DNA of 64,000 nucleotides from Sinonovacula constricta (taxonomy: Eukaryota; Mollusca; Bivalvia; Cardiida; Solecurtidae), in the NCBI GenBank assembly GCA_007844125.1, contig CM017567.1, positions 29,551,564 through 29,615,563 on the forward strand. Direction: 5' to 3'. Within the stretch, counting starts at the first letter, position 1. Every line of letters begins with the position of its first letter. The position numbers and the translations under genes are program-made. Under the pieces are notes generated by a model. It was not told where the DNA came from. It did no database searches and worked only from the letters and a program-made list of their open reading frames with translations. Positions 49,224 through 61,114 of this stretch are shown here, in pieces.

Positions 49224-51170
49224 TTGGCTATGCCAATTAAAAGAACTGGAAAGGAAGGAAAAACGTGCGTCATTTGTGCTGTAGTGAAACTTGTCACCGG
49301 AATTTCATATGAGATAAGTTTAATCAATTTCTTTTTTTGCCAATGTGTTTTATTATTTCTTGGTTTTGGATGCGAAAATTATCCTGTTGAATATTCCTTC
49401 GAGGAACAGGGCGGAAAGGACAGAACTACAAACAGTGTGACTATATCCGACAGAAAAATGCTTCGGCGTAAAAAGACAAAAGAAGTAAAGAAGGTTATTT
49501 GCACAGAGTGTAAAACCTTACCAAACTTAGAACCCTGTCAACATCAACCGCTCATGGTCTTGGAAAACAAAGATGAAGTCAGAAACGTTTTAGAGAAAAG
49601 AAATGATGTCATTTCAAAACTGGAATCAGCAGAAGCCACTTTGGTAAAGAAGAAAGCTGAAGCAAGTAAGAAGACGCTAAATCCTGCGAGCAACAAAAAG
49701 ATTTCATCTATCACAATACCTAGGAAAGAAATCACATATCATCAAGAACCAGTCTCTGCCAATATGTTCGCTAGGGGCGATATTATATGGGCCCAAGAAT
49801 GGACATTTATTGAGCCAGTAAAGCATTCGGCTGACGACATGCCAAAGGTACAAGAAGATCTAAAAACTTTCGGAAGTGGAGAGCTGGGACCATCGGCTTC
49901 AAAATCAACCGCATTTCTCCATCGTCAGGAGCAGCTAGTAAATGGGGATGCAAACATAACAAATATAAGGAGCAGCGGAAACGTCCCTTCGGTCCAGGAT
50001 AAAACTTCGAATGGAGTTTGGAGCAAGTCAGGAAAAGGAGCAACGGTCAGATCAGAACCCGCAGAAGGTCAACTGGTTAGATTTAGTCCTGGACTTCAGA
50101 CACGGCCTTTGAGTAATGGAATAGGCCTGGTTGCGTATATTCAACCCGAAGGCCCATTTGAGAAAGTCCGTTATGGAATAAACGAGTTCGTAAATTTCTT
50201 GAAATTGTCGCACCTCCGAGTGAACCAACCAACTGACGCGAATCACAGGAGGTTCTTGAAGAACACAGTTGGGCTCGTGAATTCGTGGCTTACCTCTAGG
50301 AGAATGTTGACCCCGCCCGTAGAGTCCGAGATGCCCTGGCTCGGAGTACTAGTCCAATTGCGACATGATTATAAAAAGTACCAAAGCGGAACATCGGCGG
50401 AAAGGCAGACATACCTATCTCTTCAAAACACTATACAGAATTTCCGGAACTGGTTAGACGCCTTTCCAAGTCATAGACAACCGGATTTGAACCCTGCGCC
50501 CGCATACACAGTTCCTACCGTGCCAGATGCAATAAAAGGCTATACTGGCGATCAGGCCAAAACGTCGAAACAGAAAGCAAGCAGGCTTCCAAGGCCAGTA
50601 AACGCATCGGCTGAGAAAGAACATTTGCCTGCTTCGCAAAACGGCAAGTCGTCGGAAACCGTGCAAAACAAAGCATCCACGTCGCCCGCTAGTGCCTCAA
50701 ACAATGTTTCTACCAGGAGTAAATGGTGGCCATTCAAAAGCAAGGGAACAACAAAGGCTGCAAAGGATGCTGGCATGACAACTGTGACCACACAGAAAAA
50801 AACGAGGCTCCAGGATTCCCTGAAGCCAGATAGTGCTACTGAGGCTGATCCGAGTGTCATTCAAAGCAAAACATCTAGAGATGTTGAAAAAGCGCCTGTC
50901 GAAACCAGTTCTTCTTGGAATAAAGTTAAAAACATTGTGAGGGCGAAAACGCGGAATGAGGGTCCGGAACATTTACCGGAAAAGAACGAAATTCACCGAG
51001 AGCCATCGAAGATAGGTGAGTACCTCCGACGGAAGCTGAGGCCAACCAGACGACTTGCTGCCGCTTCTGCTCCGCCGGATAACGATCGTGAAATGCAGGA
51101 ACTCATTGAGAAAGTGAACGAGATGGTTATACAAGAGAAACAACCTGGGGCCGCTGCTCAAGGCAAGTAG
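49224..51170 (+). CDS. uncharacterised 648-codon single-exon protein
   Basis: I do not recognise a family. The frame is long and of balanced, non-repetitive composition. The first 78 residues include a hydrophobic stretch (FFFCQCVLLFLGFG) that looks unlike the rest. A second ATG at 49458 (MLRRKKTKEVKKVICTECK) may be the real start, giving 570 aa. A CxxC pair and CQHQP follow, then a charged helix (about 125-150). Residues about 310-418 look like a compact helical domain (YGINEFVNFLKL, GLVNSWLTSRRMLTPP, YLSLQNTIQNFRNWLDAF). The region after that is Lys/Ser/Thr-rich and probably disordered. The end is a basic IGEYLRRKLRPTRR and a short acidic helix. No signal for a zinc finger, kinase or transposase is seen. 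It could be a mollusc-restricted gene. Confidence 0.6.
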   Translation: MAMPIKRTGKEGKTCVICAVVKLVTGISYEISLINFFFCQCVLLFLGFGCENYPVEYSFEEQGGKDRTTNSVTISDRKMLRRKKTKEVKKVICTECKTLPNLEPCQHQPLMVLENKDEVRNVLEKRNDVISKLESAEATLVKKKAEASKKTLNPASNKKISSITIPRKEITYHQEPVSANMFARGDIIWAQEWTFIEPVKHSADDMPKVQEDLKTFGSGELGPSASKSTAFLHRQEQLVNGDANITNIRSSGNVPSVQDKTSNGVWSKSGKGATVRSEPAEGQLVRFSPGLQTRPLSNGIGLVAYIQPEGPFEKVRYGINEFVNFLKLSHLRVNQPTDANHRRFLKNTVGLVNSWLTSRRMLTPPVESEMPWLGVLVQLRHDYKKYQSGTSAERQTYLSLQNTIQNFRNWLDAFPSHRQPDLNPAPAYTVPTVPDAIKGYTGDQAKTSKQKASRLPRPVNASAEKEHLPASQNGKSSETVQNKASTSPASASNNVSTRSKWWPFKSKGTTKAAKDAGMTTVTTQKKTRLQDSLKPDSATEADPSVIQSKTSRDVEKAPVETSSSWNKVKNIVRAKTRNEGPEHLPEKNEIHREPSKIGEYLRRKLRPTRRLAAASAPPDNDREMQELIEKVNEMVIQEKQPGAAAQGK

Positions 51171-51412
51171 TTGGTTTAGCATACACCTTTAATTGTATTG
51201 TCTTGTTCCAATATTTAATACACAATCGTAGTAGACTACTGAAAATCTTGATTCTGCAAGAATTTGTCCAATCTTATTTTCAAACGTAGTCAACGTGTTT
51301 GTTTGTTTTTGTGTGTGTGTGTTTTTTTTTATGGTTTCTTTTGTTTGTTTTTTTTTTGTTGTTTTTTTTGTTGTTGTTTTTTCTTGTTTTTTTGTGTGAT
51401 GTTTTTTGTTCT

Positions 51413-51830
51413 TTAGTTTGCACGGACAAAAATGTCTGGTAGAGAATTCCACATTTCCACTATTCTAAGAGAAAATGAATACTTCTTCATATCCACATCT
51501 GACTTTTTTATACATATATCTCTGCATGCCCATAGTGGCACTGTTATTTTTCAGGCCCAGTTCTGTTTTAACATATAAATATGTAGCTTGTTCACTAGCT
51601 TGGCTAGACTGAATAATAACGGGCGCATTGTTGTTTGAACTTGAGTTTCGGGGGGTGAAGGGGCGACCAAAATAAAAACATTACAAATTTTAAATGGTTT
51701 TCTTATTTTACTACACCATAAAATCATATAAACTGTCGTCAAGCGATGGTGGAAGGGAAACATTTTTGTGTATCTTCTAGCGCCCGCTATTATGCAGCAG
51801 TCCCATTGGTTTAAATGTTTCAACAATGTC
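51413..51830 (-). pseudogene. LINE 3' fragment
   Basis: The minus strand ends KKYSFSLRIVEMWNSLPDIF then VRAN and stop at 51413-51415. The S--R-V--WNSLP pattern is the usual C-terminus of jockey- and CR1-like reverse transcriptase ORFs. Upstream (to about 51830) a second frame with LLKHLNQWD may be the preceding part, but this is less certain. Confidence 0.5.
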
Positions 51831-51834
51831 ACCC

Positions 51835-53030
51835 CTTATTTTTCAATATTTAAGAGTCGATAGTTTCATTATTGATCTGTTAGACTATGACATACTGGAT
51901 TTTTCATAGTTTTTAAATTTAATATTAAGTACCTCTCTTTCTGATAATTAACTTGTTGTTCGAAATGTTTACTACCACTATTAATCTTCTATCTTTTTCA
52001 ATATTGATTAGATTATTCCTGGATATTTCGAGTTTGCTTAAATTTTACCAGTTTCTTAAATCGACTGATGTGTTTTAGTACAGTTTAGCATACACCGGAC
52101 GGTACTGAGTACTCACGCCTTTGTGATTTGTTATTCAGTTAATTGTGTTTTATTGGCGACGCGCTGGAGCGGGACTTGAATATATGAAATGCACACACAA
52201 ATCTGCACATGGGGAAAGTTTGTCGAGTTTTTCTTTACACTTTGTTTAATCCTTTACATGGTCTCAGGATTATGCATTATACATACATTTTTTTCTGGCC
52301 ATTTATAGTTACTGAAAACTATCGAATAAAACCATAACTTTTCAAATATGTCTTCTTACACGCTTCCATATTGCTTTAACCTGTTCCAGCTTTTGCGTCG
52401 CATTTGATGCTTCCAATCAGTGAGTTTTCTTGTTTGAGATTTAGATGGAATATGAAAGAATCTTGGGTGAGGTAGCGGAAGACCCCCACCCCCACCCCCG
52501 AATATATATACTTCGGGCTTATATCCTGAATTTGGTGTGTTGTTGTTTTCTACTTTAATAAATTGTTTTAAGAATCTGTTGTATTGAGTATCCCTGTCGG
52601 AATTATATGAACTGGTGGTCAACAAGTTATTGTCGCGCCTGGCCGTAATCGTATCTAATAATTAATGGACAAAAAAGTAAATATGCATTTTGTGAATCTT
52701 TTCTATAAGTAAAAATATCCTTACATTTACCTCTTTTTTTCTCGTACTAAACACATATGTTTTTATTTTTCATTTTAATAACGCCTTTTTTTTTAATTTC
52801 CGTAGACCATTATATCTCAGTAGGTGCGGAGTGAAAAATAACAGTTTAACGTTGTGTACATTAGAAAAAAGTAGTCAGTGTTTTATACGATTGGGAATGA
52901 AGAAAAAAACAGAGCAAAAATGGGATCTGAACTCAGATTACCCAAGCATCATTATCATATAAGTTTAGTTTTGCGGTGCATACAACGGCATCGGTTATTA
53001 CCTCATTTTTTCTTTTCATAATCCTTAAAA
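51835..53030. other. interval between the two uncharacterised genes
   Basis: AT-rich, with T runs and a C-rich patch at 52480. An acceptor-like pyrimidine run followed by AAAG at 53030 suggests that the exon carrying ATG 53055 starts there, with a 5' non-coding exon somewhere upstream. Confidence 0.4.
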
Positions 53031-53054
53031 GTATAAACACAAGTATCATTAAAA

Positions 53055-55987
53055 ATGAATTACAATCTATTTAGAAATCCGTTAACCAATTCTTTTAATC
53101 CATTAACCAATTCTTTTACAGAACTTAAGGCAAGCCAAAGTCCTGTTATAACAAACAAGACGAGTCGAGAAAATTCCCAGCGGCCAACACAACCTAGATT
53201 GAATGCCACTCCGGAAGGGCAACCTGAGATTATAGGAACCTTGAGAAACCCGCAACAGACAATCACCGCGACAGCCAGTGATCAAGGTAGAGTAGACACA
53301 ACAGATACACGTTCCGTATTACCAAGCGTTCCGATCACAGTAAGGTCGAGAAATCCCGCCTTTATCACGCCAAGACTGGAGATAAGACCTTTGCATGGAC
53401 AATTCAAAGCATCTACCAATCCTCCATTTATTATAAACAATGGGACACACACCGTGACAGCAATCGCTCCCCAGCAGAATATTGCAACGTCCCCGGAAGA
53501 AGAATCCGCTTCTGGTTCCACGATACATGCACAAGATGCTGCACAAGCTATCACGTCGCAACCACAGGCTACAGCCGCTCCAGGGAACCAACCCAATCAA
53601 AGAGTTGAAAGCACACGGCGGCCGCTCGCATATTTTGCTTACAAATACAATCTGACAGATGAACAGCTTGCAACGATTGAGACTATGACGAGAGAGTATC
53701 TCATCAAACACTTTGCTCGCCTTCTGATGTACATAGAAAGACCATCCAGTGAAAATCTTAAAGAAAAAGATTATCATGCGAAACAGGCTAAATACAATGA
53801 AGCACTGACACGTCATATAAGCGAAAAATGTGAGAAAGGTTTGTTTATCCATGGACTTTAAATATAAAAAACAAACAAACATACTACTACTTCCGATGCC
53901 TTGCGGTACGTCGGTGAATCTACCAAGACATATGACTGAGATCTTTTTTTCACACAAAACAATAACTATCCTACTCGTCGTCAATCTGGCCATATATCTC
54001 TGTCGGTGCTATGTAACAAAGCAACAACTACAACTACTTTTATTACCACTAGTAATCTATTACTACCTCTGCTACTACTACTTCTACTACTACTTTTACT
54101 ACTGCTATTACTACTCCTGCTGCTGCTTCTACTACCACTAGTAGTACTACCACTACTACTACTACTGCTTCTACAACTGCTTCTACTACCATCACCACCA
54201 CTTATTCTATGGTTACTACCATTACGAGCACATACTGCTGCAAATAATGGTGAGAACTATATAAACTGATGATAATTCTTTGTCCACTATACCCACCAAC
54301 TAGACCAATTCTATTTATAGCTCTAAAATTGCTTACTTCCCACATTACTATAACTACAAATTTTTTTTTTAGATATTGAAGCAATCTCCAAATCACAAGG
54401 CAAACAACTAGAGAAAGTACTCAGCAAAATACTTGAAAAACCACCCACAAGTGCTGAAACAAGTTCTGCGGCCACACCCCTTGATGGCCAAGCCCTATCC
54501 ACTGCCACCAATCATTCGCAGCTGAACTCTGTAGCCACACCCACAGGCGGTGTCACCACTGATGCACAGGCCAATCAGCAGTGTTCATGTGACCACTGCC
54601 TTGGATTGGATCATGTTTGTGGAGCAGAAAACAAAGCTGCAGCAAATGAAGATGCTAAACCTGCTGGTAAGAGGCTTTTTTTTCTACATGTTCATACCTT
54701 TGTTTAGATTATATACCTATACATATACCTACCTACCTACTTATCCCCCACCCCCCCACACACACATATATTAAAACCTTAAAACCGAGATAGTTGACTA
54801 CCTGCTTGTGAGATCTAATTATTGATCTGAAGGTAATTACGTAGGAAGTGTTTTCAATCATCTTCGGTGTTATCCCAACCTACTTCACTCAGTTCCACAG
54901 TTCTTAGTTACTATTACTCAGTGCTTAATAACAACTTTCAGTTTTGCCACTGTTAGTTCTCAAATAAGCAACGGCATTGGTAAGACTCTTCCAGAAGTGA
55001 GCATTATGTTAAAGCATGTTTTAATTCATTTACTGAAATAGGTACATTTATACTTTTTATCGCAAATCAGCTGCTCCCCAGAGCTCATCTACGCCCAAAA
55101 AGAAACACAGACGGAACAAACGTAAGGGAAGGAACTTGAAGTGGAAGACTTCATCGCCGTCAGTTGCACCATCATCTACTGAAGACGCACAAAATGAGAC
55201 CTTTGAGGCAAATCATGGTGTAGAAGATCCTCTGAACGACAGCATTGGTTGTAGCACTGTAGACACCACACTAAACGATACACTCAACTCTACACTTAAT
55301 ACAACTGCAAATGATACTGATGCAGAGAACCAGGATACAATGAAGATGACCAATACTGACAAGGCAACCACTGATAAAGAAAAAGATGTGCCTGCAAAAG
55401 GTAATAGCAACCCTGCTGAAGCAGTTGTAACATCGATGGTAGAAAAGAGCTTTCATGAATATCTTGTGACAGAAAATCGGGTCAATTACAGCGACATGAG
55501 CATCATGCCAGGTCATGCGGACAGGGTGAACAGAAAAAAGATGGCGAACAATGTTAAGGTGAAGGTCAAGACGAAAGGAACACCTAATAAACATCTAGAT
55601 AAAGATCTAAACAAGACTTTCAACAAGCAGTGGAATGCCGGTGAAGGCTTCAGCAATGCAGAGGACGATGGAGGGAACAATGAAGGAAAATTGGTAATAG
55701 ATGCTGTGGAGGGAGGAAATGCGGTGTCTGTGGAGGAATTGGGTAGTGTGAAAGTCGCAGATGTTGTGGTTCCAGACTTTGATGAAGTAGTTCTCGACAA
55801 TCGGGGATACAACATGGTACCCGAGGAGATCATTAGGAAAGAAGGGTCCAATCGTCTAAAGGAACTAGAGGATCTATATGCCGTCAGCTCTCCTGAGAAG
55901 GGAGATAAAAGAGGTAGACAGAAGAAGAAAAAGAATAACAAAAAGGGATTGACATTGGCTCTGACAAATCCACATAACATGAGATAA
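53055..55987 (+). CDS. uncharacterised 664-aa protein, 3 coding exons
   Basis: I do not recognise a family. Exons 53055-53838, 54373-54666 and 55071-55987 join in phase 1 both times with GT-AG borders. ATG 53055 is chosen because an in-frame TAA lies at 53034-53036. The N-terminus has a direct NPLTNSF repeat and a Thr/Pro/Gln-rich stretch. Residues about 190-260 form a helical segment (YKYNLTDEQLATIETMTREY, IKHFARLLMYIERP). Exon 2 encodes a Cys cluster (C332, C334, C337, C344; CSCDHCLGLDHVC) that could bind zinc. A basic cluster at 369-380 (KKKHRRNKRKGR) and one near the C-terminus (GRQKKKKNNKKG) suggest nuclear entry. The third exon is acidic, Asn/Asp/Thr-rich and probably disordered. It may be a nuclear scaffold or RNA-binding protein, which is speculative. 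A trinucleotide TAC tract fills intron 1. Confidence 0.7.
54020..54235. repeat. (TAC/TTC)n trinucleotide tract in intron 1 of the 664-aa gene
   Basis: CTACTACTTCTACTACTACT-type simple sequence with CCA and GCT variants. Confidence 0.85.
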
Positions 55988-56249
55988 ATGAGTTATTTTA
56001 TGAATTTCTCACCGATGCATATAATTTGGTTATTGGTGACTTAAGATCTTTTTCAGTTGGATTTATTTAACCTCAACACAATTTACTGTGATTTACATAA
56101 TTATAAACCAAAGCTTGTTTTTGTTTTTCTTTATTCTTGGTCAACAGCATTTTATGAAATTTATCTGCCTGTATCTAAACATTTTTTTTAAATTGTACAT
56201 TCTTTACTTGATTATACAAATATATTAACTTAATATCTTATATTTTATA

Positions 56250-56255
56250 AATAAA
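56250..56255 (+). terminator. candidate polyadenylation signal of the 664-aa gene
   Basis: AATAAA lies about 265 bases after the stop codon at 55985-55987, in AT-rich 3' sequence. Confidence 0.55.
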
Positions 56256-56582
56256 GGGATTGAATCCTAAAAGTATGTTTTCTTTGTTCAACCCTATACT
56301 ATATAATTTAGTTGATATTCTATATACAGGAAAATATGAGCTATTGTTTCTTACATTTTTTAATTTACACATAATTAAAATAATTCCAAATTCATCACAA
56401 AGATCATGTAACATAGTTACGACCGCATTTTCATTTAAGTTTGCCTTTGACATATTTCACTTCTGGTGCCTGTGATTAATGATCATAAACTGATACAAGG
56501 TGTCGATCATATGACATGTTAGACTGGCGGGGTAATATCTGATTGAATCTAATGAACGTAAGAAAGTAAACATCCACTGCAG

Positions 56583-56648
56583 CACCACTTTTATGCGGAC
56601 GACTCCCAGCTGTATCTGGCGTTTAAACCAAAGGAAAGAATCATCACG
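56583..56648 (+). pseudogene. LINE reverse transcriptase fragment (YADD motif)
   Basis: The plus strand reads HHFYADDSQLYLAFKPKERI, with the YADD catalytic motif. Only about 22 codons are recognisable. It is a different copy and probably a different clade from the 48570 fragment. Confidence 0.55.
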
Positions 56649-56872
56649 AACATTAACCCTTCAACTAAATAATTCTTTCTGATTTGTTACAAACTTACGT
56701 CTTCTAGGAAGTAACAAAATAATCAGAAATAATACATTTCCAAGCATTTTTAAGGATAAAATAAATCCTGATTCCTGTGAAAAACATTCATTCATAACAC
56801 AGAAAAAGGAACAAAAGGAACTGGTAACAATAAACAAAAGCAAGACAAAAAATGTATATAAAAATGTGTTTC

Positions 56873-56878
56873 TTTATT
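56873..56878 (-). terminator. possible distal polyadenylation signal of the LRRFIP-type gene
   Basis: TTTATT on the plus strand gives AATAAA on the minus strand. If used, the LRRFIP 3' UTR would be about 4.8 kb. A much closer AATAAA (61630-61635) sits only some 8 bases after the stop, so use of either is unproven. Confidence 0.25.
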
Positions 56879-56879
56879 T

Positions 56880-59800
56880 ATCTTCATGCTGAAGTATATT
56901 TTGTTAGACTTGTACATGGTACCTAGGTGTAACATAGCCACTCTAGTCCAGGGGTAAAGGGGCAATAACTCCTTACACAGTTACATGGCAATATATAATA
57001 GAAGCAATAGGGTAAAACAGCACTGCACCAGTCACAGAAGGGTGCAGAAAAAAAGTGTTGTAATAATAATTATAAAATAAGGGTATAAAATGTGTTAACA
57101 CAGATATGTTTAATGTATTGCTTACAATTTTGCTTTAAGGTCATGAAAACTTTCTGCATCATGCTGATGCATATAACACACACAAACGATTTCTCCAGGT
57201 TTGCTGAATGTAAAAAAGGGGAGATAATACATGAAATTATACTAGGACTAAATGATCACAGTTACCCTCTTGACAGGTCGTATTTCATTACGTTTTATTG
57301 GGTTTCAGTCCCACCAGCAGTATTTCAGTTATCTGAAGACAGTATTTCATTATGTGTTTTAGTCCATATTGCAACATTTTAAGTGAATCTAAATTTAGAA
57401 AGGTAAATTAAAAACACAAATGTATCTTGACAAATCAGTATTCTTAAATAGGCTCTTAACTAGATTTTGTTCTAAAGGGAAAAGTGAAATATTAATAAAA
57501 TATTTGTTTTCGTTAATGGTCTATTTAAACATATGACTTTCAGTTGATCTTCTTGTTTAGACCAAACACAAATTTTATTGAAGTCAGATGTGAGAATTTA
57601 TGAATATTTTATACACTACATTTAATTTTGTATCAATGTCGAGTTTTCAAGAGACAAAACTGGTGATTAAACTCCCCCTTTATACTTTTAAATTATAAGA
57701 ATAGCTGCACTTTTGATTGAAATAATTGTAGTTATTTAAAATAGTAATTGAAATATGTTATTTTTGGTGTAGTGTTTAATGCACCTTCAATAAACTATCT
57801 ATTACTTTAATATGCAATGTCAAAGTAACATATAACTGACACGTTAAATGTATTGTTAAACTTCACTCACAAAATGGTCCTTATAAAAATGCTCGCTAAT
57901 TATTATACAAGCAATAATCAATGATTATCGTATTTTATGAATCTAGGACAAAATGAAACTTACAAGAGAATTATAAAAAATATGCCATAATTTACTGACT
58001 TAAAAAAAAAAAGATTAAGGAAAATTAAATATGCAAATAAAATTTAAGTGTTATAAGGGTAGGGGGTCAAAATAAGGGGAAATGACATTAGTTAATAATG
58101 TATACTGAAGATGAAAGATAATGGTATGTAAAATATAACATTAATGCATTCACAACTGTATGATGCATTATCTACTTATAATAATCATATATATTTCAAA
58201 ACATTATGCCACTATTTAAGTTTATAATCACTTCTCAAGCTCTTTATACCCTGTTATTGATGTAAATACAAGTATGTTTTATAAATATTAGTTAATAAAT
58301 CTATTTGGTTAGTAAGTTTGTCAGTGTTGACCTTCAAGTACACAGTTAATCAATTAGACTGTGTATTATATAACTCCAAATTTACCTGTTTCACAGATCA
58401 TATGAAGCATAAAAATTAACAAATACTGGTTTTCTACAAAAAGTCAGAAAGAAAAAATACAATAAAAAATAAATAAATGTAAATAAATGTCAGACTTAAT
58501 GGATATTAGATTTAGAATATTAGTAGTATACAATTAAAGAAAAACCAAGTTCCTTTTAATGAAAAGAAGAACATTTCTGAAGAAAATGAGAAATATTTCT
58601 TAAGAAAATTTAAAACATTTATTTAAAATGAAGTTTCCTTTTAGAAATTCAAACATATATTAGGGAGAAGTGGGGGAGTACATTTCGATTTGGGTATTTC
58701 AAAATATAAATACTTTTTTTGTGGAAAGAATAAGTTTTTTTTACAGACTTACTAACACAAATACATGCTATTAATGCTTGTGACGTTCAGGAAGATTCAA
58801 TGCTGTATCTATAAATAGTATAAAATAATATGTATATCTAATTACAATCACGGGATACCTTCAAACTGACAATGTTAACATAACAAAGTTCAGACGTCAC
58901 GGTGCTCCAGCAAAAGATTTCTTTCCATAGGTACACTTCTGATCCAATCATATTTTCCATACCTTTTTATCAACTAAAAATGTTCTTAAAATGTAAAGAT
59001 TTTTAAGACAATAAGCCATTTCTAAGGTTAAACAGTTTAGGAATAAGACTTCAATATTTTTCTTACCTTAGGACATTTTTTTTTTTTCTTCTAATTTAAG
59101 TAAGAAAAGTTACTTGCACCTTATACCAAACATTAATCATAACAATCATCTGATCATAAATATTTCCAACATTGCAGGGTTTGTTTGACAAGTATAGGAT
59201 ATATTAATATTCCAAATCAGAGTTACTTCCCTTGTCTGGAGCCTCTGTCAAAAGAGAGAAAATTCCTTGTACCTCTGTAATTACATCATGTTTATAAGTT
59301 AACATTGTTAAAATTAGCCACTGTTTTATCATGTGATAAAATGCCAAGTTTACAGACCTTAAAATATTATTAAAAAAAACTATGATAAATGCTAATGGCA
59401 CTTTTGTATTTTACAAATCTATTTAAAGACTAAGGAAGACACCTGATAATATAGGGGGAAACAACTGCCCCAGATACCATTTTTGGAGGGTGGAGGATGG
59501 AGGGCTGGGAAAATCCCTTACAGTCATTTCAGCTTTGTTGGATAGAATCCATACTCCCTCATGACTGTCAAAGGTGGTCAGAATCCACCCCAGTGTATTT
59601 TACAAGGTGGACAAAATTCCCCCCACCCCCCTACCTCCGACCCTAGCCGTCAAGAAGTTTTATAATATAGCTCTTTTTTGTTAGATCACAGTTATTTAAT
59701 CAATCTGAACATAATCACACTGGTTTTCAATTATTTGCCAGTCTAAGTTTGAGAGAAACCTTAGTATCGTGGGGGGGGGGGGGGGGGGGGGGGGGGAAGG

Positions 59801-60890
59801 GAGGGGGAGGGTGCGTGTGTGTGTGTGTGTGAGATTCTGTCCATCTATGTCATAATGACCAGAAGGGATTTTATAAGGAGTGGATTTTGTCCTACACCCT
59901 CTGATGAGATAGTTAGACCCTACACATTTAGAGAGAAAAGAGAATGCATTAAATGCTGTTTATGGACAAGCACTGGGGATCAAACACAAAACCTGACTTA
60001 ATAATTACTCATTAACACTAATATGTTGTATCATGGGATTTACATTACAGTAAACAGTTATTATTATATTATTGTTTTATATAATTAATGTTGCTAGTTC
60101 AAGAACACTTGCAATGATTTGAAAACTTTTTTTCCCCCCTTAATCTGTACTTTGAAAGCTAAGGCTTTCCAAAATGATCCGATTGATCAGAATTTTTATT
60201 CTAAATGGACCATTCAGACTGAAAATTAACTAAGATTAGAGTTCTAGAATTTCAAGTTTTTAACCCCCTCAGTAAAAGTCAGAAAATCTGAATACGGTAA
60301 TACTTATTGGCAGCTAGGCTAGCGATGCAGAATATAATATAGTTGTAAGCTTCTAATTACAAGGAAAATATGTTTTAACTTAACCTATTATACATATATT
60401 GCCATTACAGCTCAAGAAAGTACCTCAACCAAAACATTCCCATTTTAGCGATACAATTATATTTTCAAGTGCATAGTTTTAATTTTATTAGTATTTAACA
60501 AAATTATTGAGGACAATTTAAATGTATAAAAAGTATAATTTCCTTACAATAGCAATCTTTTTATCAGCTACATTGATTTACTAAATTAAAATGGTAACCA
60601 TTTACACTTTTGGCTTTTCTGTGATAAATCATCTTCATGTTTCGTTAAAATAGTAACAATATAAATGTTCAAGTTTCAATAACGATCATTGCATGTAATT
60701 CTATTCATATTGTTTAATAAACATTTAAGTTACCGGTACAATATGCTAAGACCTATTCACACAGAGATGGGAAACTGTAAGACGCCAATGAAACACATCT
60801 CCCTGAATTTCTAGATGGACAGCACCAACTAAGAGACTCTAATAACAGTTGAAACACCTTACATGTTTTGCTTTGATTGTTGTTTAAATC
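56880..60890. other. AT-rich 3' flank or long 3' UTR of the LRRFIP-type gene
   Basis: About 4 kb with no coding exon on either strand and unusually few recognisable transposons. Exceptions are a 50-bp SINE family 1 tail at 57290-57340 (TTTTATTGGGTTTCAGTCCC) and a G run of about 26 at 59771-59796 followed by a short GT run. Confidence 0.4.
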
Positions 60891-60894
60891 TAGA

Positions 60895-61110
60895 GCAGCA
60901 ACACAATTATTAATCATTATAGCGATGTAAAGCTATTCTTGGTGTAGGAAGACTACAGATAAATGCCATGGTAGGACCATGGCTGCACCTCAGGTCATCC
61001 GGAACACCTCATTACATTTTAAACTTTGACCCTGATTGCAACTTTAACCCACATGATGCAGGGCCACAAAGTCAAAGGAGGTACAAGCTTGTGATTACTT
61101 ACCTTTGCGA
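60895..61110. mobile_element. SINE family 3, diverged copy
   Basis: Shares TTAATCATTATAGCGATGTA, GGAAGACTACAGATAAATGC, TGGTAGGACCA and an end with CCCTGATTGCAACTTTAACC and CACATGATGCAGGGCCA. Diverged from the 46305 copy, so the call is tentative. Confidence 0.4.
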
Positions 61111-61114
61111 CTAT

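Noticed and set aside
52356..52625. 89-codon minus-strand frame with a Gly run
   Set aside because: The Gly run comes from a C-rich patch. There is no domain signal or splice support.
51100..53055. Splicing of the 648-codon ORF into the 664-aa gene
   Set aside because: A GTAGTT site overlaps the stop codon at 51168, but the downstream exon has an in-frame TAA before its ATG, so a joined reading frame is not supported.
55136..55987. Independent 283-codon gene starting at 55136
   Set aside because: It would start with TTG. The frame continues upstream to a splice acceptor and joins the preceding exon in phase, so it is the third exon of the 664-aa gene.
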